Shown here: in pieces, positions 35,336 through 47,043 of the stretch
Position numbering within the stretch: the stretch's first letter is position 1
Layout of the letters: each line of letters starts with the position of its first letter
Source of the DNA: Taudactylus pleione
Taxonomy: Eukaryota > Chordata > Amphibia > Anura > Myobatrachidae
NCBI GenBank assembly: GCA_031769625.1
Contig: JAUIMM010000113.1
Coordinates: forward strand, 9,110,501 to 9,174,500
Reading direction: 5' to 3'
Length of the DNA: 64,000 nucleotides
The notes under the pieces: model-generated
Databases searched by the model: none
The model's input: the letters and a program-made list of their open reading frames with translations, nothing else
What the model was told of the DNA's origin: nothing
Made by a program: the position numbers and the translations under genes

Positions 35336-37030
35336 GCAAACAGAGGTAGACGGGAGGAATTGGGGGACAAACAGGTAGACGGAAGGAATGGGGGTCAAAC
35401 AGAGGTAGACGGGAGAAATGGGGTCAAACAGAGGTAGACGGGAGAAATGGGGGTCAAACAGAGGTAGACGGGAGAAATGGGGTCAAACAGAGGTAGACGG
35501 GAGAAATGGAGTCAAACAGAGGTAGACGGGAGAAATGGGGGTCAAACAGAGGTAGACGGGAGAAATGGGGTCAAACAGAGGTAGACGGGAGAAATGGCAG
35601 TCAAACAGAGGTAGACGGGAGAAATGCGGGTCAAACAGAGGTAGACGGGAGAAATGGCGGTCAAACAGAGGTAGACGGGAGAAATGGGGGTCAAACAGAG
35701 GTAGACGAAAGAAATGGGGTCAAACAGAGGTAGACGGGAGAAATGGCGGTCAAACAGAGGTAGATGGGAGAAATGCGGGTCAAACAGAGGTAGACGGGAG
35801 AAATGGCGGTCAAACAGAGGTAGACGGGAGGAATTGGGGGTCAAACAGAGGTAGACGGGAGAAATGGGGTCAAACAGAGGTAGACGGGAGAAATGGAGTC
35901 AAACAGAGGTAGACGGGAGAAATGGGGGTCAAACAGAGGTAGACGGGAGAAATGGCGGTCAAACAGAGGTAGACGGGAGAAATGGGGGTCAGACAGAGGT
36001 AGACGGGAGAAATGGGGTCAAACAGGTAGACGGGAGAAATGGGTGTCAAACAGAGGTAGACGGGAGAAATGGGGTCAAACAGAGTTAGACGGGAGAAATG
36101 GCGGTCAAACAGAGGTAGACGGGAGAAATGCGGGTCAAACAGAGGTAGACGGGAGAAATGGCGGTCAAACAGAGGTAGACGGGAGAAATGGGGGTCAAAC
36201 AGAGGTAGACGTGAGAAATGGGGTCAAACAGAGGTAGACGGGAGAAATGGGGGTCAAACAGAGGTAGACGGGAGAAATGGGGTCAAACAGAGGTAGACGG
36301 GAGAAATGGCGGTCAAACAGAGGTAGACGGGAGAAATGCGGGTCAAACAGAGGTAGACGGGAGAAATGGCGGTCAAACAGAGGTAGACGGGAGGAATTGG
36401 GGGTCAAACAGAGGTAGACGGGAGAAATGGGGTCAAACAGAGGTAGACAGGAGAAATGGAGTCAAACAGAGGTAGACGGGAGAAATGGGGGTCAAACAGG
36501 TAGACGGGAGAAATGGCGGTCAAACAGAGGTAGACGGGAGAAATGGGGGTCAAACAGAGGTAGACGGGAGAAATGGGGTCAAACAGAGGTAGACGGTAGA
36601 AATGGGGGTCAAACAGAGGTAGACGGGAGAAATGGGGTCAAACAGAGGTAGACGGGAGAAATGGCGGTCAAACAGAGGTAGACGGGAGAAATGCGGGTCA
36701 AACAGAGGTAGACAGGAGAAATGGCGGTCAAACAGAGGTAGACGGGAGAAATTGGGGGACAAACAGGTAGACGGGAGAAATGGGGTCAAACAGAGGTAGA
36801 CGGGAGAAATGGAGTCAAACAGAGGTAGACGGTAGAAATGGCGGTCAAACAGAGGTAGACGGGAGAAATGGGGGTCAAACAGAGGTAGACGGGAAAAATG
36901 GGGGTCAAACAGAGGTAGACGGGAGAAATGGGGGTCAAACAGAGGTAGACGGGAGAAATGGCGGTCAAACAGAGGTAGACGGGAGAAATGGGGGTCAAAC
37001 AAATGTAGACGGGAGGAAAGGGGGACAAAC
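35336..37030. repeat. 29/30-bp minisatellite, about 55 copies, with higher-order pattern
   Basis: The unit is GTCAAACAGAGGTAGACGGG plus AGAAATGGGG (30 bp, sometimes 29). Variants ending GGCGG, GCGGG, GGAG and AATTGGGGG recur in the same order about 560 bp apart (for example AATTGGGGG at 35833 and 36396). The plus strand is strongly purine-rich. Because the units are 29 or 30 bp, open frames with Asn-Arg-Gly-Arg-Arg-Glu-Lys repeats appear; they are not genes. Confidence 0.93.
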
Positions 37031-37103
37031 AGTCAGACAGGAGTATAAGGGGGGACAAACAAAGGGAGAAGGAAAAGGGGAAAGAGCAGAGGTAGATTCA
37101 GTG

Positions 37104-37208
37104 AATATATATATATATATATATATATACATGCACACATACAATATATACAGTATACATATACACATGCAGTGTGTATATATATTATATATATATATAT
37201 ATATACAC

Positions 37209-37239
<31 letters not shown>

Positions 37240-37262
37240 TACTATATAATAAATTTAAAAAA

Positions 37263-37302
<40 letters not shown>
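37104..37302. repeat. TA and CA microsatellites
   Basis: Alternating TA and CA runs. The final (CA)n tract is the target site of the hAT element that starts at 37303. Confidence 0.9.
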
Positions 37303-37599
37303 TAGTGATGAGCGGTTCGGATTCTGAGGAATCCGAATCGCTCCGAACAGGTGGAATCCGAGTCCACCCGAACGCAAGTTCGGGTGTTCCCGCCTGACTC
37401 GGATTCCACCTCGAGGTCGAACGTCACCCGTCCGGCGTCGGATTCTCGCGAGAGCCGGGTGACGTTCGGCTTCTATAAAAAGGCGCGGCGCCCAGCAGTC
37501 GGCGCCATTTCACGTGTGACGCCGCGTAGTTAGGTAGTTAGGTAGTGCGCTGTCTGTGCTAGTGTTAGATAGATTAGAGTAGGCAGTGTTCTTGCCGCT

Positions 37600-38515
37600 G
37601 TGACTTTACTGGGCATAAGCCCTTTGTGTGTGCTCCGTGACTGGGCATAATAAGCCCACTGTGTGTATGTGTAGTGTACTCACTGTATTATACAAGCTCC
37701 GTGACAACTGACAGGGCATAGCCCACTGAGTGTATTATTATACAAGCTCCGTGACTGGGCTTAGCCCACTGAGTGTATTATACATGCTCCGTGACAGGGC
37801 ATAAGCCCACTGAGTATTATACAAGCTCCGTGACAGGGCATAGCCCACTGTGTCTATTATACAAGCTCCGTGACAGGGCATAGCCCACTGAGTGTATTAT
37901 ACAAGCTCCGTGACAGGGCATAAGCCCACTGTGTCTATTATACAAGCTCCGTGACAGGGCATAAGCCCACTGTGTCTATTATACAAGCTCTGTGACAGGG
38001 CATAAGCCCACTGAGCATTATACAAGCTCCGTGACAGGGCATAGCCCACTGTGTCTATTATACAAGCTCCGTGACAGGGCATAGCCCACTGAGTGTATAC
38101 AAGCTCCGTGACAGGGCATAAGCCCACTGTGTCTATTATACAAGCTCCGTGACAGGGCATAAGCCCACTGAGTATTATACAAGCTCCGTGACAGGGCATA
38201 GCCCACTGTGTCTATTATACAAGCTCCGTGACAGGACATAGCCCACTGTGTCTATTATACAAGCTCCGTAACAGGGCATAAGCCCACTGTGTCTATTATA
38301 CAAGCTCCGTGACAGGGCATAAGCCCACTGAGTCTATTATACAAGCTCCGTGACAGGGCATAGCCCACTGTGTCTATTATACAAGCTCCGTGACAGGGCA
38401 TAGCCCACTGTGTCTATTATACAAGCTCCGTGACAGGGCATAAGCCCACTGTGTCTATTATACAAGCTCCATGAAAGGGCATAGCCCACTTTGTGTATAC
38501 AAGCTCCGTGACTCC
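37600..38515. repeat. About 40-bp tandem array in the 5' leader of hAT copy 1
   Basis: About 20 copies of a unit built on CTATTATACAAGCTCCGTGA then CAGGGCATAAGCCCACTGTG. Unit length varies from about 30 to 42 bp. It lies between the left terminus and the transposase start. Minus-strand open frames here are repeat artefacts. Confidence 0.92.
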
Positions 38516-38536
38516 AGTTCATAGTGATAAAGTAAT

Positions 38537-41500
38537 ATGGATCACGAGAATGACCCGAGAGGAGAGCAGAAACAACATGTAAATGCTAGCATTGCAGCGG
38601 CTGGAAGTCCATCATTTTCATCTAAAGCTGATGCTCAAGGGCATAGAGGCTTTAAAAACTTAGGGAACCTGAAATCAAAAAATGTAGATTTCACATGGGG
38701 TAAATACAAAAAAAAAATCTCTAAAGACTACTACTATTGCAGAGAAAAAGAAAATTGGCAACATACCATTCACCACACGTAGCGGCAAGGAAAGACTCAG
38801 GCTTTGCCCTTTATTTCTGAGTGGTGGTTCTGCAACTGTCAGTGAGGCATCTTGTGCCTCTCGTGATGATAAATGACCTTTTCAATCAGACTATAGAAGT
38901 GTGAAAAAATTTAAAACCAATAAGGCAGTCGAACAAACTGTGTTTTTTGAAACACAAATGTCAGAAATCCCTGAGGAGAGTCTAAGTGGGTCCTCGAGTG
39001 GCATTTCTATGTGTAAGCCTGACCTTTCAGAGAAGCCGCCCTCCACAGTTTCTTTTCCATCTGTAGTTGTGGGGATGAGCAGTATTGCCGAGGACATAGA
39101 AATTGAGGATGCCACCGTGGAATTGCAAGCGGATGAGAGGAATATATGTGCAGCTGACGCTGGCACTAATGAGGATGTTGAGAATGAGGATATTATTTGT
39201 ATAAGTCAGGCACCAGTGGAAGCAGCTCTTGGCCAAGATAAGAAGGCCATTGCCATGCCTGGGCATAGAACCAACAAATCCACATCTTTTGTGTGGAATT
39301 ACTTTTACCCAAACCCTGACAACGTTTGTCAAGCCATTTGTAGCCTCTGTGAGACCACAGTTAGTAGAGGTAGGGACGTTAAGCATCTAGGAACCTCTAC
39401 GCTATTATGTCATCTGCAGCGAGCTCATGACAGGTGTTTGATAGCAGAAACTACTGCAAAAAAAATAACAACAAGCAGTCCAGCATTAGCTAGATGCCTT
39501 CTCTCTACTAAATCCCAGCACCTGCAATCTCCGCCGACAACACCTTCCTCCTCAATATCCTCAGGAATGATCAGTGGTAGTACAACATCCAATTTGTTAG
39601 TGCTAAGTCACGGTGACTCCTCCAATTTCCAGGACACCTCAGAAGAAACTGAATCTTTGAGCGCTAGGCCTGCTGCTGCTGCTGCTGCTGGTGGATCTTC
39701 ATCCCAGATGTGGACCAAGAAGACTACTAGTAGTATACCAAAAAAACAATTGACTGTTAAAGAATCTCTTGCAAGGGGAAGCAAGTATGACAGCTCTCAC
39801 CCTGTCGCACAGCGGATCACTGACGCCATGACAGCTATGCTAATATTAGATCTGCGTCCAATATCCTCAATTAATGCAGTGGGATTTACACAGCTTATTG
39901 AGGTCATGTGTCCCCGGTACCAAATTCCATCTCGGTTTCATTTTACCCGAAAAGCCATTCCTCGGCTGTACCAGGACGTTAAACAGAACCTAATTATTGG
40001 TCTGCAAAATGCTATTGTACCCACTGTCCACTTAACCACAGATATGTGGACAAGCGGTAGTGGACAAACTAAAGATTACATGACTGTGACGGCCCACTGG
40101 GTGGGTGAATCGCCTTCAGCAGCAGCAGTATCTAACAAACAACACCAGCTCATTCAGAGGCAGGCAACTCTGTACATCACCGGATTCAATAAGAGGCATA
40201 CCGCTGACAACCTCTTAGAAAAACTAAGAGATGTCATAGAAACATGGCTTACCCCACTTGGACTCTCCTCAGGACTTGTGATTTCTGACAATGCTACAAA
40301 TATAGTGAAAGCATTACAGCTGGGTGAATTCCAACACATCCCCTGTTTTGCTCACACAATAAACTTAGTGGTGCAGGGTTTTTTAAAAAACGACAGGGGC
40401 GTGCAGGAGATGCTGTCTGTGGCCCAAAAAATTTCGGGACATTTTCGGCATTCAGCAACAGCGTGCAGGAGATTGCAGCACCTACAAGAGCAGTTTCATT
40501 TGCCCTGCCATCAACTGAAGCAAGAAGTGGTAACGAGGTTGAACTCAACCCTGTATATGCTTCAGCGGATGGAGGAGTAGCAAAAAGCCATCCATTGCTA
40601 TACGACAAGCCATGACATTGGGAGAGGAGGGGGAATGTACCTTACCCCAGCACAGTGGAGAGTACTTTCTGTCTTGTGCAAGGTGCTCAAACCATTTGAA
40701 GTTGCCACTTGTGAAGTGAGTGCTGACACTGCTAGCTTGAATAAGGTGATTCCCCTGATTTCGCTTTTGGAAAAGCAGCTTGAGAAATTGAAGGATGAGA
40801 TTAAACAAAGTGATTCCGCAAAGTATGCTGGACTGATAGATCAAGTCCTTTGTTCGCTTCGCCAGTTTCCACGGGTGGTCAAGATCTTGAAATCTGATCA
40901 TTATATTTTAGCAACCATTCTTGATCCTAGGTTCAAGTCATATGCTGTGTCTTTCTTTACAACTGACCCAGATCTTAAAAGAACCAAAGCGCTCCTGGTG
41001 AGCAAGTTGGCAGCTGAAGTGACACATGGCACTACGATGACGTCTCCTCCTTCGGTTTCTCCAGCAGCAGCCAGAAAAAAATGCACCTTTTCCAAAAGAC
41101 CCAGTGGTGATGCAGATAAGTCAAGTCAACATTTTGACATCTGGTCGGGTCTAAAAGATTTGCCCAACACCAGTGACACCTCTACCGCAACTCCATCTAA
41201 TACGATTACCATCCAAAGAATGGTGGAGGATCATTTTCCGGACACCGTACACGTAGACATGTCACAGAGTCCTTTCAAATATTGGAAGAAAAAAAAGGCA
41301 ATTTGGAGACCCTTGTATAAACTGGCTTTGCATTATTTAAGCTGCCCACCCTCCAGTGTGTACTCGGAGAGAGTTTTCAGTACAGCCGGGAACCTTGTGA
41401 GCGAACGACGAAGGAGGCTACTTCCACAAAATGTAGAAAAAATGATGTTCATTAAAATGAACTGGAAATTTCACGAGGAAAACCTTTCCCACCCATCACG

Positions 41501-41627
41501 TCACAGTACAGATACTTCTGTAATGGTGGATTCCAGCGGGGATGAACTGATATTGTGTGAGGAATCGGATGATGTACACACTGATGAGGGTGAGGATGGC
41601 AATGATGGTGACATCATGCCACTGTAG
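38537..41627 (+). pseudogene. hAT transposase with BED zinc finger (nearly complete, inactivated)
   Basis: Cut-and-paste DNA transposase. The N-terminus starts at ATG 38537; the frame shifts near 38755 and a TGA follows near 38873. The frame is then open from about 38876 to 40577, has one TAG (40578-40580), and continues in the same frame to the stop at 41625-41627. Counting from 38901, a BED finger lies at residues 129-177 (VWNYFYPNP, C147, C150, H171, H176). The catalytic domain has LTTDMWTS and ISDNATN, which supply the two Asp residues. The C-terminal hAT dimerisation motif is YSERVFSTAGNLVSERR, whose Glu is the third catalytic residue. Full length would be about 1,000 residues. Few lesions suggest recent loss of function. 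Confidence 0.9.
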
Positions 41628-42211
41628 ACCTGTTGCCTTTAGTAGATTGGAAGATTTTTTTGTGGGGGCCCAAACAAACCAAGCACTTCAGCCACAAAGT
41701 GGCAGTACCTGTCGCTGAAATGCTTCGTTTGTTAAAGTGTGCATGTCCTTTTTAAGATCCAACATAAAGGGTGGGTGGGAGGGCCCAAGGACAATTCCAT
41801 CTAGCACTACCTTTCATTTCTGCCACTGCTGTGTGGCATAGTTTCATAGATGTGCTTTAAACTGTGGTGTCTGTGCCACTGCGCCGCTGCTCTGACGCTT
41901 GGTCACCAGTCAGCTCACTGCAACCTTTGGCCAATAATGGTGAAAACAATCATTTAAGCTGTGAGGTGGTCTAAATTGACTGTAAATGACTGGAAATTAA
42001 TGTTATTGAGGTAAATAACACTCTAGGAAGAAAAAAAAGCCCAATTTATGTAATTTTAGCTTTTTTTGCCAATTTTGGCAAAAAATCCAAATCCAAATCC
42101 AAATCCAAAGCCAGTCACCGCAGTTTGGCAAATCCAAATCCAAATCCAAAGCCGGACGACGAATTAGAACCAAATCCAAATCCGGCAAAAATGGTCCGGC
42201 GCACATCCCTA
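41628..42211 (+). other. 3' region of hAT copy 1
   Basis: Contains AAAGGGTGGGTGGGAGGGCC followed by a block also present, reversed, in copy 2 (about 60535-60600). Conservation between two otherwise diverged copies suggests function in the 3' UTR or terminus. It ends with the AATCCAAATCC repeats. Confidence 0.65.
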
Positions 42212-42329
42212 ACACACACATACATACATACACACACACAGGTACAGAGAGCAGGGCTATTTTACACCATACAAAAAAATGTCAGTTAAACTTACCCAGC
42301 TAGGTGATTGATGTCGGCGGAGGTAGTCT

Positions 42330-42665
42330 GCTTCACTGCAGGGAGGAGTGGCGGAAGGCTGCATTCCATACTGCGGAGGAGGGGAAGGCTGCCTGCTATA
42401 CTGCAGAGGGGGGGGAGAGACTGCTTGCTATACTGCGGGGGGAGGGGGGGCGGTGGAAGGCTGCAATGCAGAGGGGGGAAAGCTGCTTCCTAAACTGTGG
42501 AGGGGGGCGGAAGGCCGCTTGCTATACTGTGAGGGTCGGGGGGATGGCTGCTCGCTATGTTGCGGGGGGGGGGGTGGAAGGCGGCAGTGCAGAGGGGGAA
42601 GGCTGCTTCCTATACTACGGAGTGGGGGGTGGAAGGCTGCTCGCTATGCCGCGGGTGGGGGGTGG
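42330..42665. repeat. Degenerate G-rich tandem array
   Basis: Irregular repeats of GGAAGGCTGCTTGCTATACT followed by GCGG and a G-run, with unit length about 30-45 bp. Runs of 5-9 G recur on the plus strand, so quadruplex formation is possible. Open frames rich in Gly are artefacts. Confidence 0.8.
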
Positions 42666-43171
42666 GGAGGAGACTGGCTACAGCAGTGTAGACTGCTTGG
42701 GGATTGGTTAGAAGGGGCTGGCTAGGGCCAGGGCCCGGGACCGTGATGCTGATGCTGCTTTGTGTGCCAGCAGCAGCAGTTCAACTTCAAACAAAGGTTT
42801 GCTCCAGGGCCGGATTTCGAAGGGTAGGGGGCCCCGGCAACGGGCCCCTTGACACCAGACGGGCCCTAGGCGGGTGCCTATGTTGGATAATGGTAAATCC
42901 GGCCCTGCACTAGACGATATGTCGTCAGATCCCATGCATATCGGGCACATTGTCTAATATGTACCCATGATATGTGCTATCCCGTGGGTCACTAGAGACA
43001 TCGCCCGTTGGCCATACTGCAGTGCCGACGGGGGATGTAGTTAACGATATCATGCTGCAGAATGCAACATGGCACATATTGGACACGGTATCAGCAAGTG
43101 TGTATGCACTTGCCGCATGCCAGGTCCCGGCGATCTCGTGCTTGGTACACATGACTAAGTGTGTACCCAGC

Positions 43172-44177
43172 ATTAGGGAAGAAGTAGCACATGAGGAAGC
43201 AGGTCCTGCTCGTGAGAGCTTACATTCTAAAGGGGAGGGACAGACAGGGGAGACACAGATGGGATGGACAGTGAGGAAGAAGCATGGAGCAGTGGGTTAG
43301 GATGAGAGCTGGAAGGCTTTGATGACGAAGTGGAACTTAAAAGTCCATTTAAAGATCAGTAGAGGTGGAGAGTCTGCTAGAGAGAAGGAAATAATTCCAG
43401 AGGTAGGGAGAAGAATGGGCAAACTCTTGGAGATGGGAGTGGGAGGAAGTAATCAGTTGGCAGGAGAGGCGGTGTGCATTTGTGGAGAAAAGTGTGTGGG
43501 CAGAAGTGTGAAGGGAGATGAGGTCAGAGATATAATTGGGAGAGGATTGGGTGAGGGATTTGTAAATGAGTGTGAGAAGCTTGAATTGGGTTCTGAAGTG
43601 GAGGGGCAGACAGTGTAGGGCTTGTAGAAGAGGGGAGGCAGATATAGAACGTTTAGAGTGGAAGATGCGCCAAGCAGCAGCATTGAGGACAGATTGGAGT
43701 GGAGAGAGGTGGGAGTCAGGGAGGCCAAAATAGGAAGAGGCTATAGTAGTCCAATCTGGAGATGACCAGTGAGTGGATGAGGGTATTAGTAGCATCCAGA
43801 ATGAGAAAGGGTCCGATACTGGAAATATTTTTTTAGATGGAAAGTTGGGGTCCAGAAGAGATGGATGTTCCATCAATAGATGAAATTGTGGGAAGTGAGG
43901 TTATGCGGGAAGGTCTTTGACATGTTAAATTTAAGAAAGCACTGGGACATCCAGGAAGAGATAGCAGAGAGACAGTGGAAGATACGAGTGAGAAGAGAGG
44001 TCAGGGGAGGAGAGGTAGATTTGAGTGTCATCAGCATAGAGATGGTATTGGAGGACAAAAGAGCTGATAAGTTCACCTAAAGAGGACATATAGAGGAGAG
44101 AATATGAGAGGTCCAAGAACAGAACCTTGGGGGACACCTACCATTAGTGGTAGTGGAGGGGGGGGAGTCATGAGAGT
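43172..44177 (-). pseudogene. 5'-truncated L2-like LINE, reverse transcriptase remnant
   Basis: On the minus strand: [13 protein letters not shown] (44099-44138, the RT PQG motif), then [11 protein letters not shown] (catalytic YADD at 44027-44038), then in another frame VLNAAAWRIFHSKRS, LLQALHCLPLHFRTQFKLLT and IYKSLTQSSPNYISDL (about 43560-43700), which match the C-terminal part of L2/CR1-clade proteins. The 3' part includes GTAAGCTCTCACGAGCAGG (near 43210), as in the tail at 7801. Several frameshifts; non-functional. Confidence 0.85.
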
Positions 44178-45148
44178 AGGGAAGGAATGCTCAGAGACAT
44201 CGTGTAATGTGTACCTGCGATTGCACACTCCTGCTGGTCGTATGCGATATAGTGTAATTGGCCGTGATGCACGGCCAATCACACAGTATGGTATGTGGTG
44301 CTGTGCAGTGTAATGAAGGACAGAACAGGGTATTATTCAATCGTTCATTACATCGGTAATGTGTACCGGCCATCTTGCCTGGTCCAGGGTGAAGGTACAG
44401 TAGATCACCCTGACCATCAGCAAGATTGTCGGGTCTTTTGTATCTAGCCTACTCATCATTTTACTGAGCTATATAACTGAGGACTGTTCAGCCCAATAAA
44501 TAGTCTACAGATGAATGTGTGGTGGAACTAATCCCTGTTCTCACTAGTAAGGTGTGCTGTATATAAACAATTGAATTTAAAAAAAAAAAGAAATTATTTG
44601 TCATAAAGTGCACTTTCAAAGATACATAACCATAATGTCATGGGGAGACAGATTAGAAGGTCTAAAACTGTTCTCACTATTACAGTATTGACACGGAAAT
44701 GCATATAGTAAAACCAATCACATGAAATAAAAATAAATGAAAAATATTTTTGAATCACAGTCTCGCATGATAAAAAATATTGGCATCATATAGATAAATA
44801 TAAAAAAAAGAAGAAAGAAAACATAAAATAAATAAAAAGGTCTCACTGTATATTTGCAACGCGTTTCATAGAGCCTGGCCGCTTCCTCAGGCAGTGGAAA
44901 GGTTACATAGCATGTAATAAATAATGCACAAAAAATAGCACATTTCCGCTCACATGGAGAACTGTACAATGCTGAGATGCGCCTGCAGTTACTGTATCAT
45001 AAGTCATTACAATCAGTGCATATTTCCACCTATTTGCTATGCAAACTGGTCTATGCAGCTGGGTAGTACCATAACCTGAATTGATGCTCTGGTGCTAAGG
45101 ATTTTGTCTTTCATCATGTGACCTTAGAAGTTACCAGTTATAGAGGGA
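44178..45148. other. Intergenic, weak repeat traces
   Basis: At 44190-44380 GTAATGTGTACC and GGTAATGTGTACCGGCC-type blocks suggest a degraded MITE. At 44855-44900 the pattern ACGCGTTTCATAGAGCC...CTTCCTCAGGC resembles the 5' region of some Penelope-like elements, but no coding part follows. Confidence 0.3.
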
Positions 45149-45556
45149 TCGGTATGAACCGCCGGACGCACGTCCGGCGGTTCAAACCCCAATGCCGGAA
45201 GACCGGCAGTGAAGATCCCAACAGGTTAGTATTTTAAGTGTTCACTAACCCTACCCCCCTAACCCTCCCTTAGGGGTGGCTAACCCTAACCACCCTCCCA
45301 AGTGCCTAACCCCCCCTGTAAGTGCCTAAACTTAATCCCCCCCTACCCCGCAGCCTACACCTGAGTCCCCCCCGGGAGCCCCTAACCTAACCCTCTCCCC
45401 CCCCGCCTTTGTTCGGTATGCTGGGCGTCGGGCCCCTGACGTAGGTGAAATGACAGGTGTTGGAATTTCGACGCCTGTCATTAGACCCCTGCCGGGATTA
45501 GATAGTCGGGAAGCCGGCGGTCGGCAATTCGACTGTCGGTTTCCTGACTGCTTCCC
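45149..45556. mobile_element. Second MITE with CCTAACCC core
   Basis: The left part has GGATCGGTATGAACCGCCGG and a GGACGCACGTCC palindrome; the right part has GCCGGCGGTCGGCAATTCGA. Between them are irregular CCTAACCC repeats (45245-45400). Same layout as 13898-14231. Confidence 0.6.
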
Positions 45557-46370
45557 ATTATAGAATGAATGAAACTTCTGTAATTGTAGTAAATACATTT
45601 GATTACTATATTATGATTAATATCCCTACTGAATATGTTTTTATAGAAACATCAGTTGTATGGCTGATAAATATGTTTCTGCACTACTGGATGCTAAAGA
45701 TTTAAAGGAAAATAATGGCACTGTACTGGAGAGTGAGCACTGCAAGTAGACATACTACTAGCACTGTCATAGCAAATAGACTGAGACCTATAACAATATG
45801 CCATACATAGCTATCTTAAAGTGTGCTGCATCTGTATGTTGGGACTCGGGAGCCTCATTAGTCTGTGTCTGTGGCTTCCTGCTTGTCTCCATTTCCATCC
45901 TCACATAGGGACATACTGTAGCATATTCAGCAAGTGAATTTTGTGATAAATCCTCTGAATACAGATGTTTTCATATGATACTTGCCAAAAAATAACATAT
46001 TTCCAGAATTTAAGAAACGGAGACTGCAGCAGATAGCTCCGATATCTGCTGTGGTCTCTCAAAGCAGCATTCATAGGTCTCTATAGGAGCCACTGAGCTG
46101 CCAAATTTATCAAGATGGGCATCAAGCTCCTTTAGATGGTGACAGCTATTGTAGCCTACGGGCTACACATCATAACATTTTCTGTGAGACTAATGAGCTC
46201 TCATGCGCAGTAACGAGTCAGGGGTTCAAACCCAGAAGTAAAGTAATCTCATTAGCGAATTCTTTACTTCTTATACATTGCGGGGATGGGCACTGTCGGA
46301 GCCCCTGTCTCTGCATGTGAATATTGGTAAAACCAAGCCATACTTAATTTTTTATTGCCGCTATGGGCCT
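45557..46370. other. Intergenic, nothing recognised
   Basis: No bounded repeat or coding signal. Confidence 0.4.
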
Positions 46371-47043
46371 GATTCAGACCCGGACGCAAGTGGCCGTTCG
46401 CACGTTCGGCGTACATGCCGAAAAATGTAAATTCAAGCGCTAGCTCGTAATTTCGTACGCAGCTAATCTTCCGCCCCATAGTCTCCCAACCCCTCCGAGC
46501 GAGCCAAATTGCGACCGTACATCTCCAATTTTGCATGCAGGGAACGCTCGCACAAGTCCAAACCGGAAGTGGGCCTGTCAGATTTCGATTACCTGCTCGT
46601 TCATTCTGCATACCTACTTCAATCGTATCATGCCAATCAAGATATCAATTAGCTTAATTGCTCTACACATGTTTGCAATTTGTTTTTTTTTTCATTTTCA
46701 ATAAATTTTACTCTTGTCCGTGTTTGTTTTTTCACGCAGAATACGTACGGCTTAAACAATGGTTTCCTTTATCCAAAATACATGTTTTTGTCATTTTTCC
46801 TATTGTTTTCCGTGTTTTGTCTGACACATATTTTACTTGTTTCATTTTTTTATTTAAATTAGCTAACGCATGTCACTGCATTAAGCCAATCATAACTCAC
46901 ATTAGATTTTTTAGCCTGTCGAACACATGACTCATACATTAACCAATAGAATGGTTCCTGTTAATTTTCCAAATACATTAGCCAATCAAAATTATTATCT
47001 GGTCTTTATTAAAACAGTTTTTTCCAAATCCACCATTGCCATC

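Larger units (their letters stand above)
37303..42211 (+). mobile_element. 4.9-kb BED-finger hAT element, copy 1
   Basis: The left end TAGTGATGAGCGGTTCGGAT and the right end GGTCCGGCGCACATCCCTA are the termini; ACACACAC lies on both sides, consistent with an 8-bp duplication inside a CA run. The second copy at 60083-63715 has the same termini with a perfect, informative duplication. Near the right end AATCCAAATCCAAATCC repeats are probably transposase-binding sites (inference). Between the ends lie a 40-bp tandem array and a transposase pseudogene. Confidence 0.85.
35069..42907. mobile_element. 7.8-kb hAT-type element with perfect 8-bp TSD
   Basis: The left end CAGAGCCGGATTTAG and the right end TAAATCCGGCCCTG form terminal inverted repeats of the vertebrate CAGGGCCGGATTT hAT type. 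CACTAGAC flanks both sides (35061-35068, 42908-42915). Its interior contains a minisatellite, TA/CA runs, a G-rich array and another hAT element at 37303-42211. No transposase of its own is evident, so it was probably mobilised in trans. A 100-bp inverted structure (42807-42907) at the right end repeats the terminus. Confidence 0.78.
35051..43171. mobile_element. Outer MITE (GCTGGGTACACACT ends) split by a 7.8-kb insertion
   Basis: The left end GCTGGGTACACACTAGAC (35051-35068) and the right part 42908-43171, ending AGTGTGTACCCAGC, fit as one palindromic MITE of about 270 bp. The insertion at 35069-42907 separates them and has duplicated CACTAGAC. The right part continues CACTAGACGATATGTCGTC. 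Confidence 0.75.

Noticed and set aside
35542..37397. Long open frames with Asn-Arg-Gly-Arg-Arg-Glu-Lys or Leu-Pro-Leu-Phe-Asp repeats, up to 205 codons
   Set aside because: They are read-through of the 29/30-bp minisatellite on both strands and the adjoining TA repeats. No start context, introns or domain supports a gene.
42304..42725. Gly-rich 125- and 135-codon frames
   Set aside because: Products of the degenerate G-rich tandem array with no other coding evidence.
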